Of a DNA stretch of 64,000 nucleotides, positions 10,337-19,174 are shown piece by piece (positions within the stretch are counted from its first letter, which is position 1; each line of letters opens with the position of its first letter). Under the pieces are notes generated by a model. That model made no database searches, was not told the origin of the DNA, and was given only the letters and a program-made list of their open reading frames with translations. The position numbers and the translations under genes are program-made. Location: contig NZ_FNNN01000011.1 in the NCBI RefSeq assembly GCF_900106755.1, forward strand, positions 113,925 through 177,924, read 5' to 3'. Origin of the DNA: Bacteroides faecis MAJ27 (GTDB lineage Bacteria > Bacteroidota > Bacteroidia > Bacteroidales > Bacteroidaceae).

Positions 10337-10422
10337 AATATATAAGTTTACGATTAATATTTAGTTAAGGACAAATAGTTACTTGCCTACACCGTTCGGG
10401 GAAAACCAACAAACCGATCATA

Positions 10423-11532
10423 TCAAGGTATCGGCTTTATCTTCATTCCATCCCTGACTTTCATCAGAGCTTCGGTTACATATCGTTCCTGAGGTGAAAG
10501 TCCTCCCAATACTTGGCGTAAGGTATCATTAATCAATTGTCCTACCTCAATATGCCGATAACGTACTATATCCGAATCATTAACAGCATACAGGAATTTA
10601 CCGAGCTGATCGGTTCCGATTGAAGCCTCTTTCACAAGAACTGCATGATCAGCCTCTCCATAAGGCAATGTAATGCTGACGTACAATCCGCTTTTCAATA
10701 CCCCCTGCGGATTGTCAAAGTTGGCACGAACCATCAAAGTTCCTGTATTCAAATCCACGTTCGGTGACAGATAATCCAGTGTTGCCGGATAAGTTTCAGC
10801 CCCCTCTTTCCCCAACTGAACCATAATCTTCTGCGGGAGGCTCTTCGCCGATTGCTGATTATTCATAGACATCTCCAGCCATTGATTATCAGCGACATTA
10901 AAATACGCGTACATCTGGTCGTCCTTATAAATAGTGGCCAATGTGACCGGTTGCAAAGAACCGCCTACATAGCTGCCGACATCGACTGTCGATTTACTGA
11001 TTGTCCCGTCAAAAGGAGCACGGACATAGCAATACCCTAAATTTGTACGTGCTGTACTTAAAGCAGCTTCCGCATTGCTGACAGCCGCTACCCCCTCTTT
11101 CACAGACGATTCCGACTGCAACACTTGTATCTTACTCACAGCATCACTCTTCACCGCCTCTTTCATCCGGCTATAATTATTACGAGCGTATTCCAGCTGC
11201 GCCTGAGCTGTTTTCAGTTCAGCTTCCGCCTGCGCCACTTTATCATTATATAAGGCAGGCTCTATTACAAACAGCAGTTGCCCCTTTTTTACCCGTCCGC
11301 CCGGTGTGTAAGAAACAGACTGTAATGTTCCGTTCACTCTGGCTACAAGATTTACAGTCTTCTCCGTCGTCAGATAGCCCGGATAATCTTTCGTCAAAGT
11401 GATATCCTTCACTATAGGTTTCGCTACGCTAATTGCCGGCGTCGGCATTCCCTTCATTGCCCCGGCGTTTTTTTTCTCCTTGCAACCAGTCAATACCGAC
11501 AATACAAGAAAAATATACATTAGTTTTTTCAT
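10423..11532 (-). CDS. RND efflux periplasmic adaptor (membrane fusion protein, lipoprotein)
   Basis: The adaptor links the RND pump to the outer-membrane channel. The N-terminus is a lipoprotein signal with lipobox LTGC, cysteine at about residue 17. Next come the beta-barrel and lipoyl segments (LVARVNGTLQSVSY near 61, KKGQLLFVIEPALY near 83), a helical hairpin (about 98-165) and the second lipoyl half (YVRAPFDGTISKSTVDVG near 169). Length is 369 residues. It sits between the OMF and RND genes on the same strand. Confidence 0.93.
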   Translation of the reverse strand: MKKLMYIFLVLSVLTGCKEKKNAGAMKGMPTPAISVAKPIVKDITLTKDYPGYLTTEKTVNLVARVNGTLQSVSYTPGGRVKKGQLLFVIEPALYNDKVAQAEAELKTAQAQLEYARNNYSRMKEAVKSDAVSKIQVLQSESSVKEGVAAVSNAEAALSTARTNLGYCYVRAPFDGTISKSTVDVGSYVGGSLQPVTLATIYKDDQMYAYFNVADNQWLEMSMNNQQSAKSLPQKIMVQLGKEGAETYPATLDYLSPNVDLNTGTLMVRANFDNPQGVLKSGLYVSITLPYGEADHAVLVKEASIGTDQLGKFLYAVNDSDIVRYRHIEVGQLINDTLRQVLGGLSPQERYVTEALMKVRDGMKIKPIP

Positions 11533-11565
11533 ATCCGTTAGGTTATATTTTATTTATAGATTCTT

Positions 11566-12963
11566 TTATTCTCTCCAACCGCCTCCCAGTGCTTTATAAA
11601 GATTTATCAGTTGCAGTAACGAGCTTCCCTGCGCCTGTACCAATTGATTCTCATAAGATAACAGAGACCGCTGTGCATCAAGCACATTCTGGAAAGGAGA
11701 AAGTCCTTGTTTATAAAGTTCTAGTGAAAGCTTCAAGGTTTCGACACCCTGATTACGTACTTCCCGCAAAGCTACAATCTGCTTGATCGAATTCCGGTAG
11801 GAGTTCATGGCATTATCCGTTTCTTGTACTGCAGTCAGAACCGTCTGATTAAATTGATTGATAGATTCATCCAACTGCGCCTTCGCCAGTCTTGTTGCAT
11901 TTATCAGTTGCCCCCCGCTAAAGATTGTCCAGCTCAATGAAGGAGCAATCTCATAAGTCATACTTTTGCTTTTCACCAGATCATTCAAATCACGGGCTGC
12001 ATATCCAAACGAACCTTTCAGAAAGACCTTCGGCAACCAATCGGATTTGGATGCGCCGAGCAATGCGGCCTGAGCATTCACACTTCTCTCCGCACCTCGT
12101 ATATCCGGTCTTCTCAGTAACAAATCAACCGGCATACCCACCCCTATCGGTTCCATGTAATCAGGCAAGGTTCCGGTGATTTCCAATACAGGGCGTATTT
12201 CCTGCGGATACATCCCCAACAAAACAGCCAGTGTCGTAATATATTGATTGATACCTGCTTCCAATTGTGGTATGGAGGCTTTGGTACTGTACAAAACAGA
12301 TTTGGCCTGTGCTACATCCAGTTTGGCAACAAGTCCGGTATTATAACGTACTTCCGTGATTTTCAAAACTTCTTCCTGCGAAGCAACATTCTTATTTACC
12401 ACTTCAAGTTCCTGTTGCAATTCCCGCAGGTTAATATAGGCTGAGGCTACTTCTGCTGCCATAGACACCATAACCGCTGCATACTCTTCTTTACTGGCAG
12501 CAAAGTTTTCTTTTTGTGCTTTTACCCGCTTGCGGATACTGCCGAAGACATCGATTTCCCAGCTCATACTAACTGCAGCATCATAATAATGCTCGGTAGA
12601 TTGAGGTAAACTACTGGTATTTCCACTGGTTTCCTGTCGGGTCCACCCGGCATTCAGTCCGATAGATGGAAAGAAATTTCCGCGCTCTGCCCAAAGGTTG
12701 GCACGTGCGGCGGCTATACGGTTAATAGCCATTGCTACGGAGTAATTTCGGTCTACTGCCAAAGCAATCAAAGAGTCCAGCTTGGTGTCCTGAAAAGACT
12801 TCCACCAGTGATCGTCCACCGGAAGAGTCTGTTGAAACACTGTTCCACTCTCTTCCCATTCTTTAGGAAGAGGAGTATTCAAATAGCGGTTCACTGTTTG
12901 TCCAACCGCAGTTACAGTCGAAAGAAACAAAAGGAGTGATACACTCCACGCTCGTACATTCAT
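11566..12963 (-). CDS. Outer-membrane efflux channel (TolC/OprM, NodT family)
   Basis: The 465-residue protein has a cleavable signal peptide (MNVRAWSVSLLLFLSTVTAV) with no lipobox cysteine near its end, so unlike OprM it is probably not lipidated. Two repeated outer-membrane efflux domains follow: WWKSFQDTKLDSLIALA near 54, then the second repeat with RRPDIRGAERSVNAQAA near 286. It is the first gene of the operon and so places the channel ahead of the adaptor and pump. A substrate cannot be assigned. Confidence 0.93.
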   Translation of the reverse strand: MNVRAWSVSLLLFLSTVTAVGQTVNRYLNTPLPKEWEESGTVFQQTLPVDDHWWKSFQDTKLDSLIALAVDRNYSVAMAINRIAAARANLWAERGNFFPSIGLNAGWTRQETSGNTSSLPQSTEHYYDAAVSMSWEIDVFGSIRKRVKAQKENFAASKEEYAAVMVSMAAEVASAYINLRELQQELEVVNKNVASQEEVLKITEVRYNTGLVAKLDVAQAKSVLYSTKASIPQLEAGINQYITTLAVLLGMYPQEIRPVLEITGTLPDYMEPIGVGMPVDLLLRRPDIRGAERSVNAQAALLGASKSDWLPKVFLKGSFGYAARDLNDLVKSKSMTYEIAPSLSWTIFSGGQLINATRLAKAQLDESINQFNQTVLTAVQETDNAMNSYRNSIKQIVALREVRNQGVETLKLSLELYKQGLSPFQNVLDAQRSLLSYENQLVQAQGSSLLQLINLYKALGGGWRE

Positions 12964-13041
12964 ATTCAGTTCAGGTTTTTATGAAATGAAAAGATAACAA
13001 TTCAAGGTTAGGTTTGTTTAGAGGGGCAGTAAAGTTAGAAG

Positions 13042-13075
13042 AAACAAAAAAAGCCCCGCACAAATGCGGAGCTTT
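13042..13075 (-). terminator. Rho-independent terminator after the zinc-ribbon gene
   Basis: On the minus strand an 11-bp stem (13065-13075 with 13050-13060, one mismatch) with loop TTTG is followed by a run of U. It ends the Nif3/zinc-ribbon operon. Confidence 0.8.
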
Positions 13076-13100
13076 CGAATATAGATTCAAACTTAGTATC

Positions 13101-13931
13101 TTATTCAGCTGTTTTTCTTCTGATTGCTCTTTTGGTAGTAGTAGCCGGAGCTTCCTCTACTTTATGTTCAATCTGTATACCAGCCAATTCCGGGTCGATC
13201 ATGATACGTCCGCAATATTCGCAAACGATCACTTTCTTACGAGAACGGATATCCAGTTGTCTCTGAGGCGGAATCTTGTTAAAGCAACCGCCACATGCGT
13301 CACGCTGTACATATACAACACCCAATCCATTGCGAGAGTTCTTACGGATACGTTTGAACGACTGCAACAAACGCGGTTCGATCTTAGTTTCCAGATCTTT
13401 AGCTTTATCTCTCAGTTTTTCTTCTTCCTGTTTGGTTTCAGAGATAATTTCGTCCAGTTCACTCTTCTTCTGTTCGAGGTCTTTCTGTCTTTCACTGAGT
13501 ATTTGTTCGTTCTTAACTACTTCAGCTTCTTTCTCTTCTCTGTCTGCGCTGAACTCTTTGATTCTCTTTTCGCAAAGTTCGATTTCCAGACTCTGGAATT
13601 CGATTTCCTTTGTCAGGAAATCATATTCACGGTTGTTGCGGACGTTGTCTTGTTGTGACTTATATTTTTCTACTGAAGCCCTTGCCGTTTCAATTTCTAC
13701 TCTCTTGCCTGCAATAGCAGATTTCAGTTCATCCACTTCAGCTTTGATTTTGTCGATACGGGTACTCAAACCAGCGATTTCATCTTCAAGGTCCTGCACT
13801 TCCAATGGAAGTTCACCTCTCAATGTCTTGATTTCATCAATTTTAGACAACATAGTTTGCAGTTGGAACAGTGTTTTCAACTTCTGTTCTACCGTCAACT
13901 CAGTCGGATCTTTTTTTGCTTCTCTAGCCAT
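13101..13931 (-). CDS. Coiled-coil protein with C-terminal C4 zinc ribbon
   Basis: Residues about 15-195 are a long charged coiled coil. The C-terminal part has a four-cysteine zinc ribbon, CGGC near 213 and CEYC near 239, preceded by KRIRKNSRNGLGVV. This is the C4-type zinc-ribbon family widespread in bacteria and often annotated as a possible nucleic-acid-binding protein. It ends in a basic, Ala/Pro-rich tail. It lies 5 bp after the Nif3-like gene, a pairing common in many phyla, and the two are surely co-transcribed. The function is not established. Confidence 0.85.
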   Translation of the reverse strand: MAREAKKDPTELTVEQKLKTLFQLQTMLSKIDEIKTLRGELPLEVQDLEDEIAGLSTRIDKIKAEVDELKSAIAGKRVEIETARASVEKYKSQQDNVRNNREYDFLTKEIEFQSLEIELCEKRIKEFSADREEKEAEVVKNEQILSERQKDLEQKKSELDEIISETKQEEEKLRDKAKDLETKIEPRLLQSFKRIRKNSRNGLGVVYVQRDACGGCFNKIPPQRQLDIRSRKKVIVCEYCGRIMIDPELAGIQIEHKVEEAPATTTKRAIRRKTAE

Positions 13932-13936
13932 TTTAC

Positions 13937-15031
13937 TTATAAATATTTTATGGGATTCGTATTTATTTTACTCAATTGGAGCGCAAAATTAGGAAATAAA
14001 TCCCGGATTATGGAATAAAAAATTTCTTTTGTATATTGTTCGCTTTCGTAATGACCGATTTCTGCCATCAGGATATCTCCTTCGTGGCCAAAATAATCAT
14101 GATACTTAATTTCACCTGTAATAAAAACATCAGCTCCCGACCGGATGGCCTGTGAGAGCAAGAATGCTCCTGCACCCCCACACAATGCCACTTTCCGTAT
14201 TTCCCTGCCTGTCAGTTTATTATGACGCAGGCATCCTACTTCAAACGTTTTCTTTATACGTTTCAGGAATTCCAGTTCCGTCTCCGGCTCTTCCAGTTCG
14301 CCAACAATTCCCGATCCTGCCTGTGTCCAGTCATTTTGCAACAGATACAAGTCGAATGCAGGTTCTTCATAAGGATGAACAGACAACAGCGTTCTGATTA
14401 CTTCTGACTTTTTGAATACAGGAAGAATGGTTTCTATTCTCACCTCTCCTTCGCGATGAAGCTCCCCTATTGTTCCACAGAAAGGATGTGTTCCTTCTTT
14501 GGCACGGAATGTTCCTTCACCTTCCAGATTGTAGCTGCATGAGTCATAATTGCCGATATTGCCGCAACCGGCAGCAAAAAGTGCATTTCTTACCATATCA
14601 GCCTGAGCGGCAGGAACAAAAGTCACCAGCTTCATCAGGCTATTTTCCTTCGGCTCAAGAACTTTCAAGTCTTTCAGCCCGATCTTTTCGGCTATCTTAT
14701 AATTCACCCCACCCTGTGCATTGTCAAGATTGGTATGTGCTGAATAGATCACAATATCATTCTTTATTGCTTTCAGTATACAGCGTTCCACATAATCTTT
14801 GCCGGTAATGGATTTATAACCTTTAAATATTAAAGGATGATGCGATATGACGAGATTGTATCCCAACGCGATAGCTTCATCCAACACAGCTTCGGTAACG
14901 TCAAGACACAACAAAGCCCCTGTTGCTTCCGCATCTGTCAATCCGATTTGCAGGCCGGCATTATCAAAACCGTCTTGCAATGGCAGAGGCGCGAATCGTT
15001 CAAGGGCGCTTACTATTTCCTTAATTTTCAT
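13937..15031 (-). CDS. Nif3-like dinuclear metal-centre protein (DUF34 family)
   Basis: The 364-residue protein has the metal-binding motifs of the family: VISHHPLIFKG near residue 61, a His in YSAHTNLDNAQGGVN near 97, and C-terminal FITGEIKYHDYF near 309 with MAEIGHYESEQ near 326. Its length shows the long form with an inserted PII-like domain (about 130-230), as in YqfO. It is annotated variously as GTP cyclohydrolase I type 2 or a metal hydrolase; the true activity is uncertain. It starts at the conserved MKIKEIVSALERFAP. A promoter box at 15053-15060 (minus) gives a short leader. Confidence 0.88.
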   Translation of the reverse strand: MKIKEIVSALERFAPLPLQDGFDNAGLQIGLTDAEATGALLCLDVTEAVLDEAIALGYNLVISHHPLIFKGYKSITGKDYVERCILKAIKNDIVIYSAHTNLDNAQGGVNYKIAEKIGLKDLKVLEPKENSLMKLVTFVPAAQADMVRNALFAAGCGNIGNYDSCSYNLEGEGTFRAKEGTHPFCGTIGELHREGEVRIETILPVFKKSEVIRTLLSVHPYEEPAFDLYLLQNDWTQAGSGIVGELEEPETELEFLKRIKKTFEVGCLRHNKLTGREIRKVALCGGAGAFLLSQAIRSGADVFITGEIKYHDYFGHEGDILMAEIGHYESEQYTKEIFYSIIRDLFPNFALQLSKINTNPIKYL

Positions 15032-15052
15032 TATTTAGAGAAAATTTGGTTG

Positions 15053-15060
15053 CAAATATA
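15053..15060 (-). promoter_or_regulatory. -7 box of the Nif3/zinc-ribbon operon
   Basis: The minus strand reads TATATTTG, matching TAnnTTTG, and lies 22 bp upstream of the Nif3 ATG. Confidence 0.45.
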
Positions 15061-15103
15061 GCAAATAAAATAGGAATAAACTCCTATGTTATCGTTTTTT
15101 TAG

Positions 15104-15111
15104 TAAATTTG
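15104..15111 (+). promoter_or_regulatory. -7 box for the lipoprotein gene
   Basis: TAAATTTG lies 27 bp upstream of the ATG at 15138. Together with the minus box at 15053 it makes a divergent promoter pair. Confidence 0.45.
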
Positions 15112-15137
15112 TCGCATATCCTTTAATTTAGAACACG

Positions 15138-15557
15138 ATGAAAACAATTCTATCCTGCTGTTTAGTAATTATTTTGGCTGTTTCCTGTCAAATGAAACAG
15201 AAACAGAATCAGAATTCCGATGATTCCATCGCTGAAAACATGAGCGTTGATGGTACGGAAACTTGCATAGTAGATACGGTAAAAGCTACCGCTATCTTTT
15301 GGATAGACAAAGCAGAAGCCAAGCATTGCAAAGATTCGGGGCTCCGTACGATTAAAGCGAAAGTATTTATTCACGAAGATGGAAAGGTTGAGTTTGAGTC
15401 TTTCGTCAAAAAGCAATCCATTGGTTTAGAAAAGTATATACGCCATCATCTTGATAAATTCCAAATTTCAGAACGGATGTTGAAAAGCGGATATATACAG
15501 CCAGGAGAACAATTCGTTCAGCTTCGCTGCATGCGGGAGAAGCTGAAAGGAAAGTAA
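15138..15557 (+). CDS. Small lipoprotein, Bacteroidales-specific (possibly DUF4891)
   Basis: A lipoprotein signal peptide ends in the lipobox AVSC (cysteine near residue 17), followed by a Q/N/S-rich linker. The mature part (about 45-139) has an alternating beta pattern, with KAKVFIHEDGKVEFESFVKK near 77, YIRHHLDKFQ, and PGEQFVQLRC at the end. I recognise this shape from Bacteroides proteins of unknown function but cannot assign a role. It is a single-gene unit between the Nif3 gene and a convergent ORF. Confidence 0.75.
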   Translation: MKTILSCCLVIILAVSCQMKQKQNQNSDDSIAENMSVDGTETCIVDTVKATAIFWIDKAEAKHCKDSGLRTIKAKVFIHEDGKVEFESFVKKQSIGLEKYIRHHLDKFQISERMLKSGYIQPGEQFVQLRCMREKLKGK

Positions 15558-15594
15558 CCACTCACCAGATTTCTTTTGGGAAGCGAATCTCCTT

Positions 15595-15873
15595 TTATTT
15601 GTGAAACTTCATCTGCACCTTATTTTTCAGTGCATATCGCTCATCCACGACTTTGTTTGTAGGAAAGAAAGTGAAAATAAGACGCCACTCTCCTTCTGTA
15701 TAGACAAATTTGCGACCGCTTGCACCACGAAGAATTGCCCGGTATTTCTCCCATAAGAAGGTCTCGATACGTTCCGGCATTTCATTTCCAATTGCCGGGA
15801 ACTCCACGGTAATGAAAAAATGCGGGATGGACAGTTCTGCTACTTTTTGGAATATCCGGTCAATGATTGTCAT
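15595..15873 (-). CDS. Hypothetical protein, 92 residues, coupled to the fetB-like gene
   Basis: I do not recognise this protein. It overlaps the end of the fetB-like permease gene by 4 bp, the usual sign of translational coupling, and follows it on the same strand. The sequence has no signal peptide or membrane span and is rich in aromatic and charged residues (FFITVEFPAIGNEMPE, EGEWRLIFTFFPTNKVVDERY). It ends in basic residues. The tight overlap and natural composition support a real gene; a role in or beside the exporter is inference. Confidence 0.6.
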   Translation of the reverse strand: MTIIDRIFQKVAELSIPHFFITVEFPAIGNEMPERIETFLWEKYRAILRGASGRKFVYTEGEWRLIFTFFPTNKVVDERYALKNKVQMKFHK

Positions 15874-16664
15874 TTCTTCGTTTCTTTCGTTACTTCCAAC
15901 AGTTTCCCGTATGCATCAAAGGAGCGTCGGGAAGCCAGTGAAATGGTTATCATCAGTGATAACATAGATGCCGTAAAGGTGATTACCATGATCATCATCT
16001 GATATTTAATCGCTACATTCGGACTACTGCCTCCCAGAATCTGTCCGATCATCGTACCCGGAAGAGCGACCAGTCCCATCACTGCAATATTCGCGATCAA
16101 AGGGCTGAACGACTTGATAATAGCTTGTTTTATAAAGGGAGCCTGAGCTTCCTGCCGTGTGGCACCGTTCCCCAATAAATAGCGATACAACTGCTGTTCC
16201 CGTTTCAATCCGCTATAATAGGTATTCAATGCGATCACATTACTCGAAAGCATATTTCCCATTAAAATTCCAAATACCGGAATAAAGTATTGAGCGCTGA
16301 ATATGTTATCCAGCTGGAGGACAATACCGATAAAATACAATCCCACCACTACCACACTGCAAAAAAAGCCTACCGAGATAGGGATCAGCAGAATGCTCCG
16401 TTTCAGTTGAGTACGTACCAGTGCTGTCTGCCCGGCAACGAATATCATAATAATCACCCAAAGGAAATTGATCCAAGGATTATTCCATAAGAAAAGATAT
16501 TTCAGATAGATGCCGATAAAAAACAACTGGACAATCATTCGAAGCGTACCTGTCACAGCAGGTTTCAGCAAACCGGTCCTGAATTTCCAGAGATAAAAGA
16601 ATGGAATGGCAAGCAAAAGCAGGCCGATAAACAAATTATAGTATGATATGTCGATGGTTCCCAA
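15870..16664 (-). CDS. fetB: ABC exporter permease, FetB/UPF0014 family
   Basis: The 264-residue membrane protein has about seven hydrophobic segments. It carries the family signature GNMLSSNVIALNTYYSGLKRE near residue 144 (given here as GNMLSSNVIAL and NTYYSGLKRE) and ALPGTMIGQILGGSSPNVAIKYQ near 202 (ALPGTMIGQILGG). In E. coli FetAB is linked to iron export and oxidative-stress resistance; the substrate here is inferred from that. The start is a TTG at 16664, preceded by the good ribosome site AAAGGGGA, and no suitable ATG lies nearby. The ATPase gene lies 34 bp upstream. Confidence 0.85.
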   Translation of the reverse strand: MGTIDISYYNLFIGLLLLAIPFFYLWKFRTGLLKPAVTGTLRMIVQLFFIGIYLKYLFLWNNPWINFLWVIIMIFVAGQTALVRTQLKRSILLIPISVGFFCSVVVVGLYFIGIVLQLDNIFSAQYFIPVFGILMGNMLSSNVIALNTYYSGLKREQQLYRYLLGNGATRQEAQAPFIKQAIIKSFSPLIANIAVMGLVALPGTMIGQILGGSSPNVAIKYQMMIMVITFTASMLSLMITISLASRRSFDAYGKLLEVTKETKK

Positions 16665-16698
16665 AATAAATCCCCTTTATGCTAGTATTAAATTTCGT

Positions 16699-17319
16699 TT
16701 ATAGTTCTATTAAATAATGACAGCCCGAAGCAAAGTCTTTATCGTGGGATACAGCTAATACAGCCGCCCCCTTCTCTGCCTGCCGCCGGAAGAAAGCCAG
16801 CACTTTGTCCGTTGATCCGGCATCCAATGCCGATGTCGGTTCATCAATAATAATCAAAGGCTTGTTGAGCATGGCAGCTACCGCCAACATGATACGCTGC
16901 CGTTGGCCACCAGAGACTTCATTCACCCTCTTCGCATATAAATCATGCTCCAGTCCCAACTCATCAAAATAATCATAAAGCCTCTCTTCCGAGAAAGGAG
17001 CAGAACGATTAATTTTCAGGTCAAACGGAAGAGCCACCATTTCCTTTACCCATTCAAAGGGTAAAGCCAATTCCTGTGGAATCCATGCAATCTGCCGGCG
17101 GACTATATCAATCGTTGATTTGTCCAGCAAGGTATCCCCTACTTTGATAGTCCCTTCCTTCAAAGGAACAAAACCCATCACCGCATTCAGCAATGAAGTC
17201 TTTCCGCAACCGGACTGTCCTACAATACAGGCCGTTTCTCCCCTCTCCAGATTCAGATTTAACCCGGAGAAAAGCACTTCTGTCCCAAAAGCGATACAAG
17301 CATTGTTGATATGTAGCAT
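16699..17319 (-). CDS. fetA: ABC exporter ATP-binding protein, FetA type
   Basis: The 206-residue protein is a complete nucleotide-binding domain: Walker A GQSGCGKTSLLN near residue 34, Q-loop WIPQEL near 75, signature VSGGQRQRIMLA near 138, Walker B LIIIDEPTSALD near 154, and the switch His in AVSHDKDF near 189. The neighbouring UPF0014 permease points to the FetAB-type exporter. It is the first gene of a three-gene unit with the permease and the 92-residue ORF. Confidence 0.85.
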   Translation of the reverse strand: MLHINNACIAFGTEVLFSGLNLNLERGETACIVGQSGCGKTSLLNAVMGFVPLKEGTIKVGDTLLDKSTIDIVRRQIAWIPQELALPFEWVKEMVALPFDLKINRSAPFSEERLYDYFDELGLEHDLYAKRVNEVSGGQRQRIMLAVAAMLNKPLIIIDEPTSALDAGSTDKVLAFFRRQAEKGAAVLAVSHDKDFASGCHYLIEL

Positions 17320-17371
17320 GGTGTTTTCAATTCTTTCTTTCCGGCAAAGGTACTATTTTCTTGAAAAACGT

Positions 17372-17379
17372 TATCTTTG
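17372..17379 (+). promoter_or_regulatory. -7 box for the DUF2148 gene
   Basis: TATCTTTG predicts a transcript start near 17383. This excludes the longer frame beginning at the TTG at 17361 and supports the ATG at 17406. Confidence 0.5.
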
Positions 17380-17405
17380 CCTCACTAATTAATTCGAGAA
17401 AAGTT

Positions 17406-17948
17406 ATGATACTGAATGAAAGAGATGCCCGTCACGAGCATATATTACAGGTAGCACGCCAGATGATGACCGCCGCACGTACTGCTCCGAAAGGGAAAGG
17501 AATAGATGTCATTGAAGTGGCTTTGATCACGGATGAAGAAATCAAACTGCTGTCGGACAAAATGATAGCTATGGTAGAAGAACACGGCATGAAGTTTTTC
17601 CTTCGGGATGCCGACAACATCCTGAGTGCCGAATGTGTTGTACTGATAGGTACACGCGAACAAGCGCAAGGATTGAATTGCGGACATTGCGGATTTGCGA
17701 CATGTGCCGGACGTACGGAAGACGTCCCCTGCGCATTGAACAGCATCGATGTAGGCATCGCCATCGGTTCCGCCTGTGCCACAGCAGCCGATATGCGTGT
17801 AGACACACGTGTCATGTTCTCAGCCGGACTGGCAGCACAACGCCTTCATTGGCTGAAAGACTGCAAGATGGTTATGGCCATTCCGGTAAGTGCGTCTTCA
17901 AAGAATCCGTTCTTCGACCGGAAACCGAAACAGGAAGCTAAAGCATAA
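17406..17948 (+). CDS. Ferredoxin-domain protein of the DUF2148 family
   Basis: The 180-residue protein matches the DUF2148 family. Its cysteine cluster LNCGHCGFATC near residue 90, followed by a cysteine in DVPCALN near 108, could bind an iron-sulfur cluster, and the Gly/Ala-rich segment VGIAIGSACATAADM lies near 116. The N-terminus carries AARTAPKGKGID. Members are found mainly in anaerobes and have no settled function; a redox role is inferred from the cysteines. It has its own promoter and is divergent from fetA. Confidence 0.75.
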   Translation: MILNERDARHEHILQVARQMMTAARTAPKGKGIDVIEVALITDEEIKLLSDKMIAMVEEHGMKFFLRDADNILSAECVVLIGTREQAQGLNCGHCGFATCAGRTEDVPCALNSIDVGIAIGSACATAADMRVDTRVMFSAGLAAQRLHWLKDCKMVMAIPVSASSKNPFFDRKPKQEAKA

Positions 17949-18090
17949 CAGATGTGTCAAAAGGATGATACATCCTCATTTTATAAACTGATTTTATAAC
18001 TAAATAGATTATAATCTAATGGGAATCATGGTTGGACTTCCCAGCCCCAGCGGCTCGGAAAAAGATTTGCAATTGAACTTTGGTAAGAAT

Positions 18091-19134
18091 ATGACTGTAC
18101 AGGTAGAGATGAGAGCACCTCATTTGCCTGCCGAATGGCACTTGCAAAGCGGCATACAGCTGACATGGCCGCATGCCGGTACAGATTGGGCCTATATGCT
18201 GACAGAAGTACAAGAATGCTTTGTAAACATTGCCAAAGAAATAGCAAAGCGTGAGTTATTATTAATTGTGACTCCTGAGCCCGAAGAGGTTAAGAAGCAG
18301 ATTGCCTCTACCGTAAACATGGACAATGTACGCTTTCTGAAATGCGAAACGAACGATACATGGGCACGCGACCACGGAGCTATCACCATGATAGATACCG
18401 GCAACCCTTCCCTGCTCGACTTTACCTTCAATGGCTGGGGATTGAAATTTGCCTCCGAGCTGGACAATCTGATCACCGGACAGGCCGTAAAAGCCGGAGC
18501 TCTGAGAGGTCAGTACATCGACTGCCTGGACTTCGTTCTTGAAGGAGGCTCTATCGAAAGTGACGGCATGGGCACACTGCTTACCACCACCGAATGCCTG
18601 CTCTCTCCCAACCGGAACGGAAAACTGAATCAGGTAGAAATAGAAGAATACCTCAAATCAACTTTCCATCTGCAAAAAGTGCTTTGGCTGGATCACGGCT
18701 ATCTGGCCGGCGACGATACCGACAGTCACATCGATACCTTAGCGCGTTTCTGTTCCACAGACACCATTGCCTACGTAAAATGTGACAACAAAGAAGACGA
18801 ACATTATGAAGCATTGCGTGCCATGGAGGAACAATTAAAAACATTCCGTACATTGGCAGGAGAACCCTACCGCCTGCTGGCATTGCCAATGGCAGACAAG
18901 ATAGAAGAAGACGGTGAACGGCTGCCTGCCACCTATGCCAATTTCCTGATTATGAATGATGCCATTCTTTACCCTACTTATCAGCAGCCGGATCACGACC
19001 GGAAAGCGGCAGAAGTATTGCAGCAGGCATTCCCTGAACATGAAATCATCGGGATTGACTGCCGGGCATTAATCAAACAGCACGGTTCCCTGCATTGTGT
19101 TACGATGCAATATCCGTTAGGCGTTATCCTATAA
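18091..19134 (+). CDS. aguA: Agmatine deiminase
   Basis: This enzyme hydrolyses agmatine to N-carbamoylputrescine in the arginine-decarboxylase route to putrescine. Family motifs are LPAEWHLQSGIQLTWPHAGT (in two parts: LPAEWHLQSG and IQLTWPHAGT), NDTWARDHGA with catalytic Asp, LEGGSIE, DTDSHIDTL with the His-x-Asp pair, and the nucleophile cysteine in SLHCVTMQYP near the C-terminus. The frame is open from an ATG at 18019, but the extra 24 residues look unlike the family; I prefer the ATG at 18091 (347 residues), with 18109 also possible. aguB follows 40 bp later. Confidence 0.92.
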   Translation: MTVQVEMRAPHLPAEWHLQSGIQLTWPHAGTDWAYMLTEVQECFVNIAKEIAKRELLLIVTPEPEEVKKQIASTVNMDNVRFLKCETNDTWARDHGAITMIDTGNPSLLDFTFNGWGLKFASELDNLITGQAVKAGALRGQYIDCLDFVLEGGSIESDGMGTLLTTTECLLSPNRNGKLNQVEIEEYLKSTFHLQKVLWLDHGYLAGDDTDSHIDTLARFCSTDTIAYVKCDNKEDEHYEALRAMEEQLKTFRTLAGEPYRLLALPMADKIEEDGERLPATYANFLIMNDAILYPTYQQPDHDRKAAEVLQQAFPEHEIIGIDCRALIKQHGSLHCVTMQYPLGVIL

Positions 19135-19174
19135 CGGACTTTTCAGTCAATCAGCATATTAATAATTATTCATC

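Noticed and set aside
13276..13992. 238-residue Ser/Leu-rich plus-strand ORF
   Set aside because: It lies antisense to the Glu/Lys-rich coiled coil of the zinc-ribbon protein, which explains its composition.
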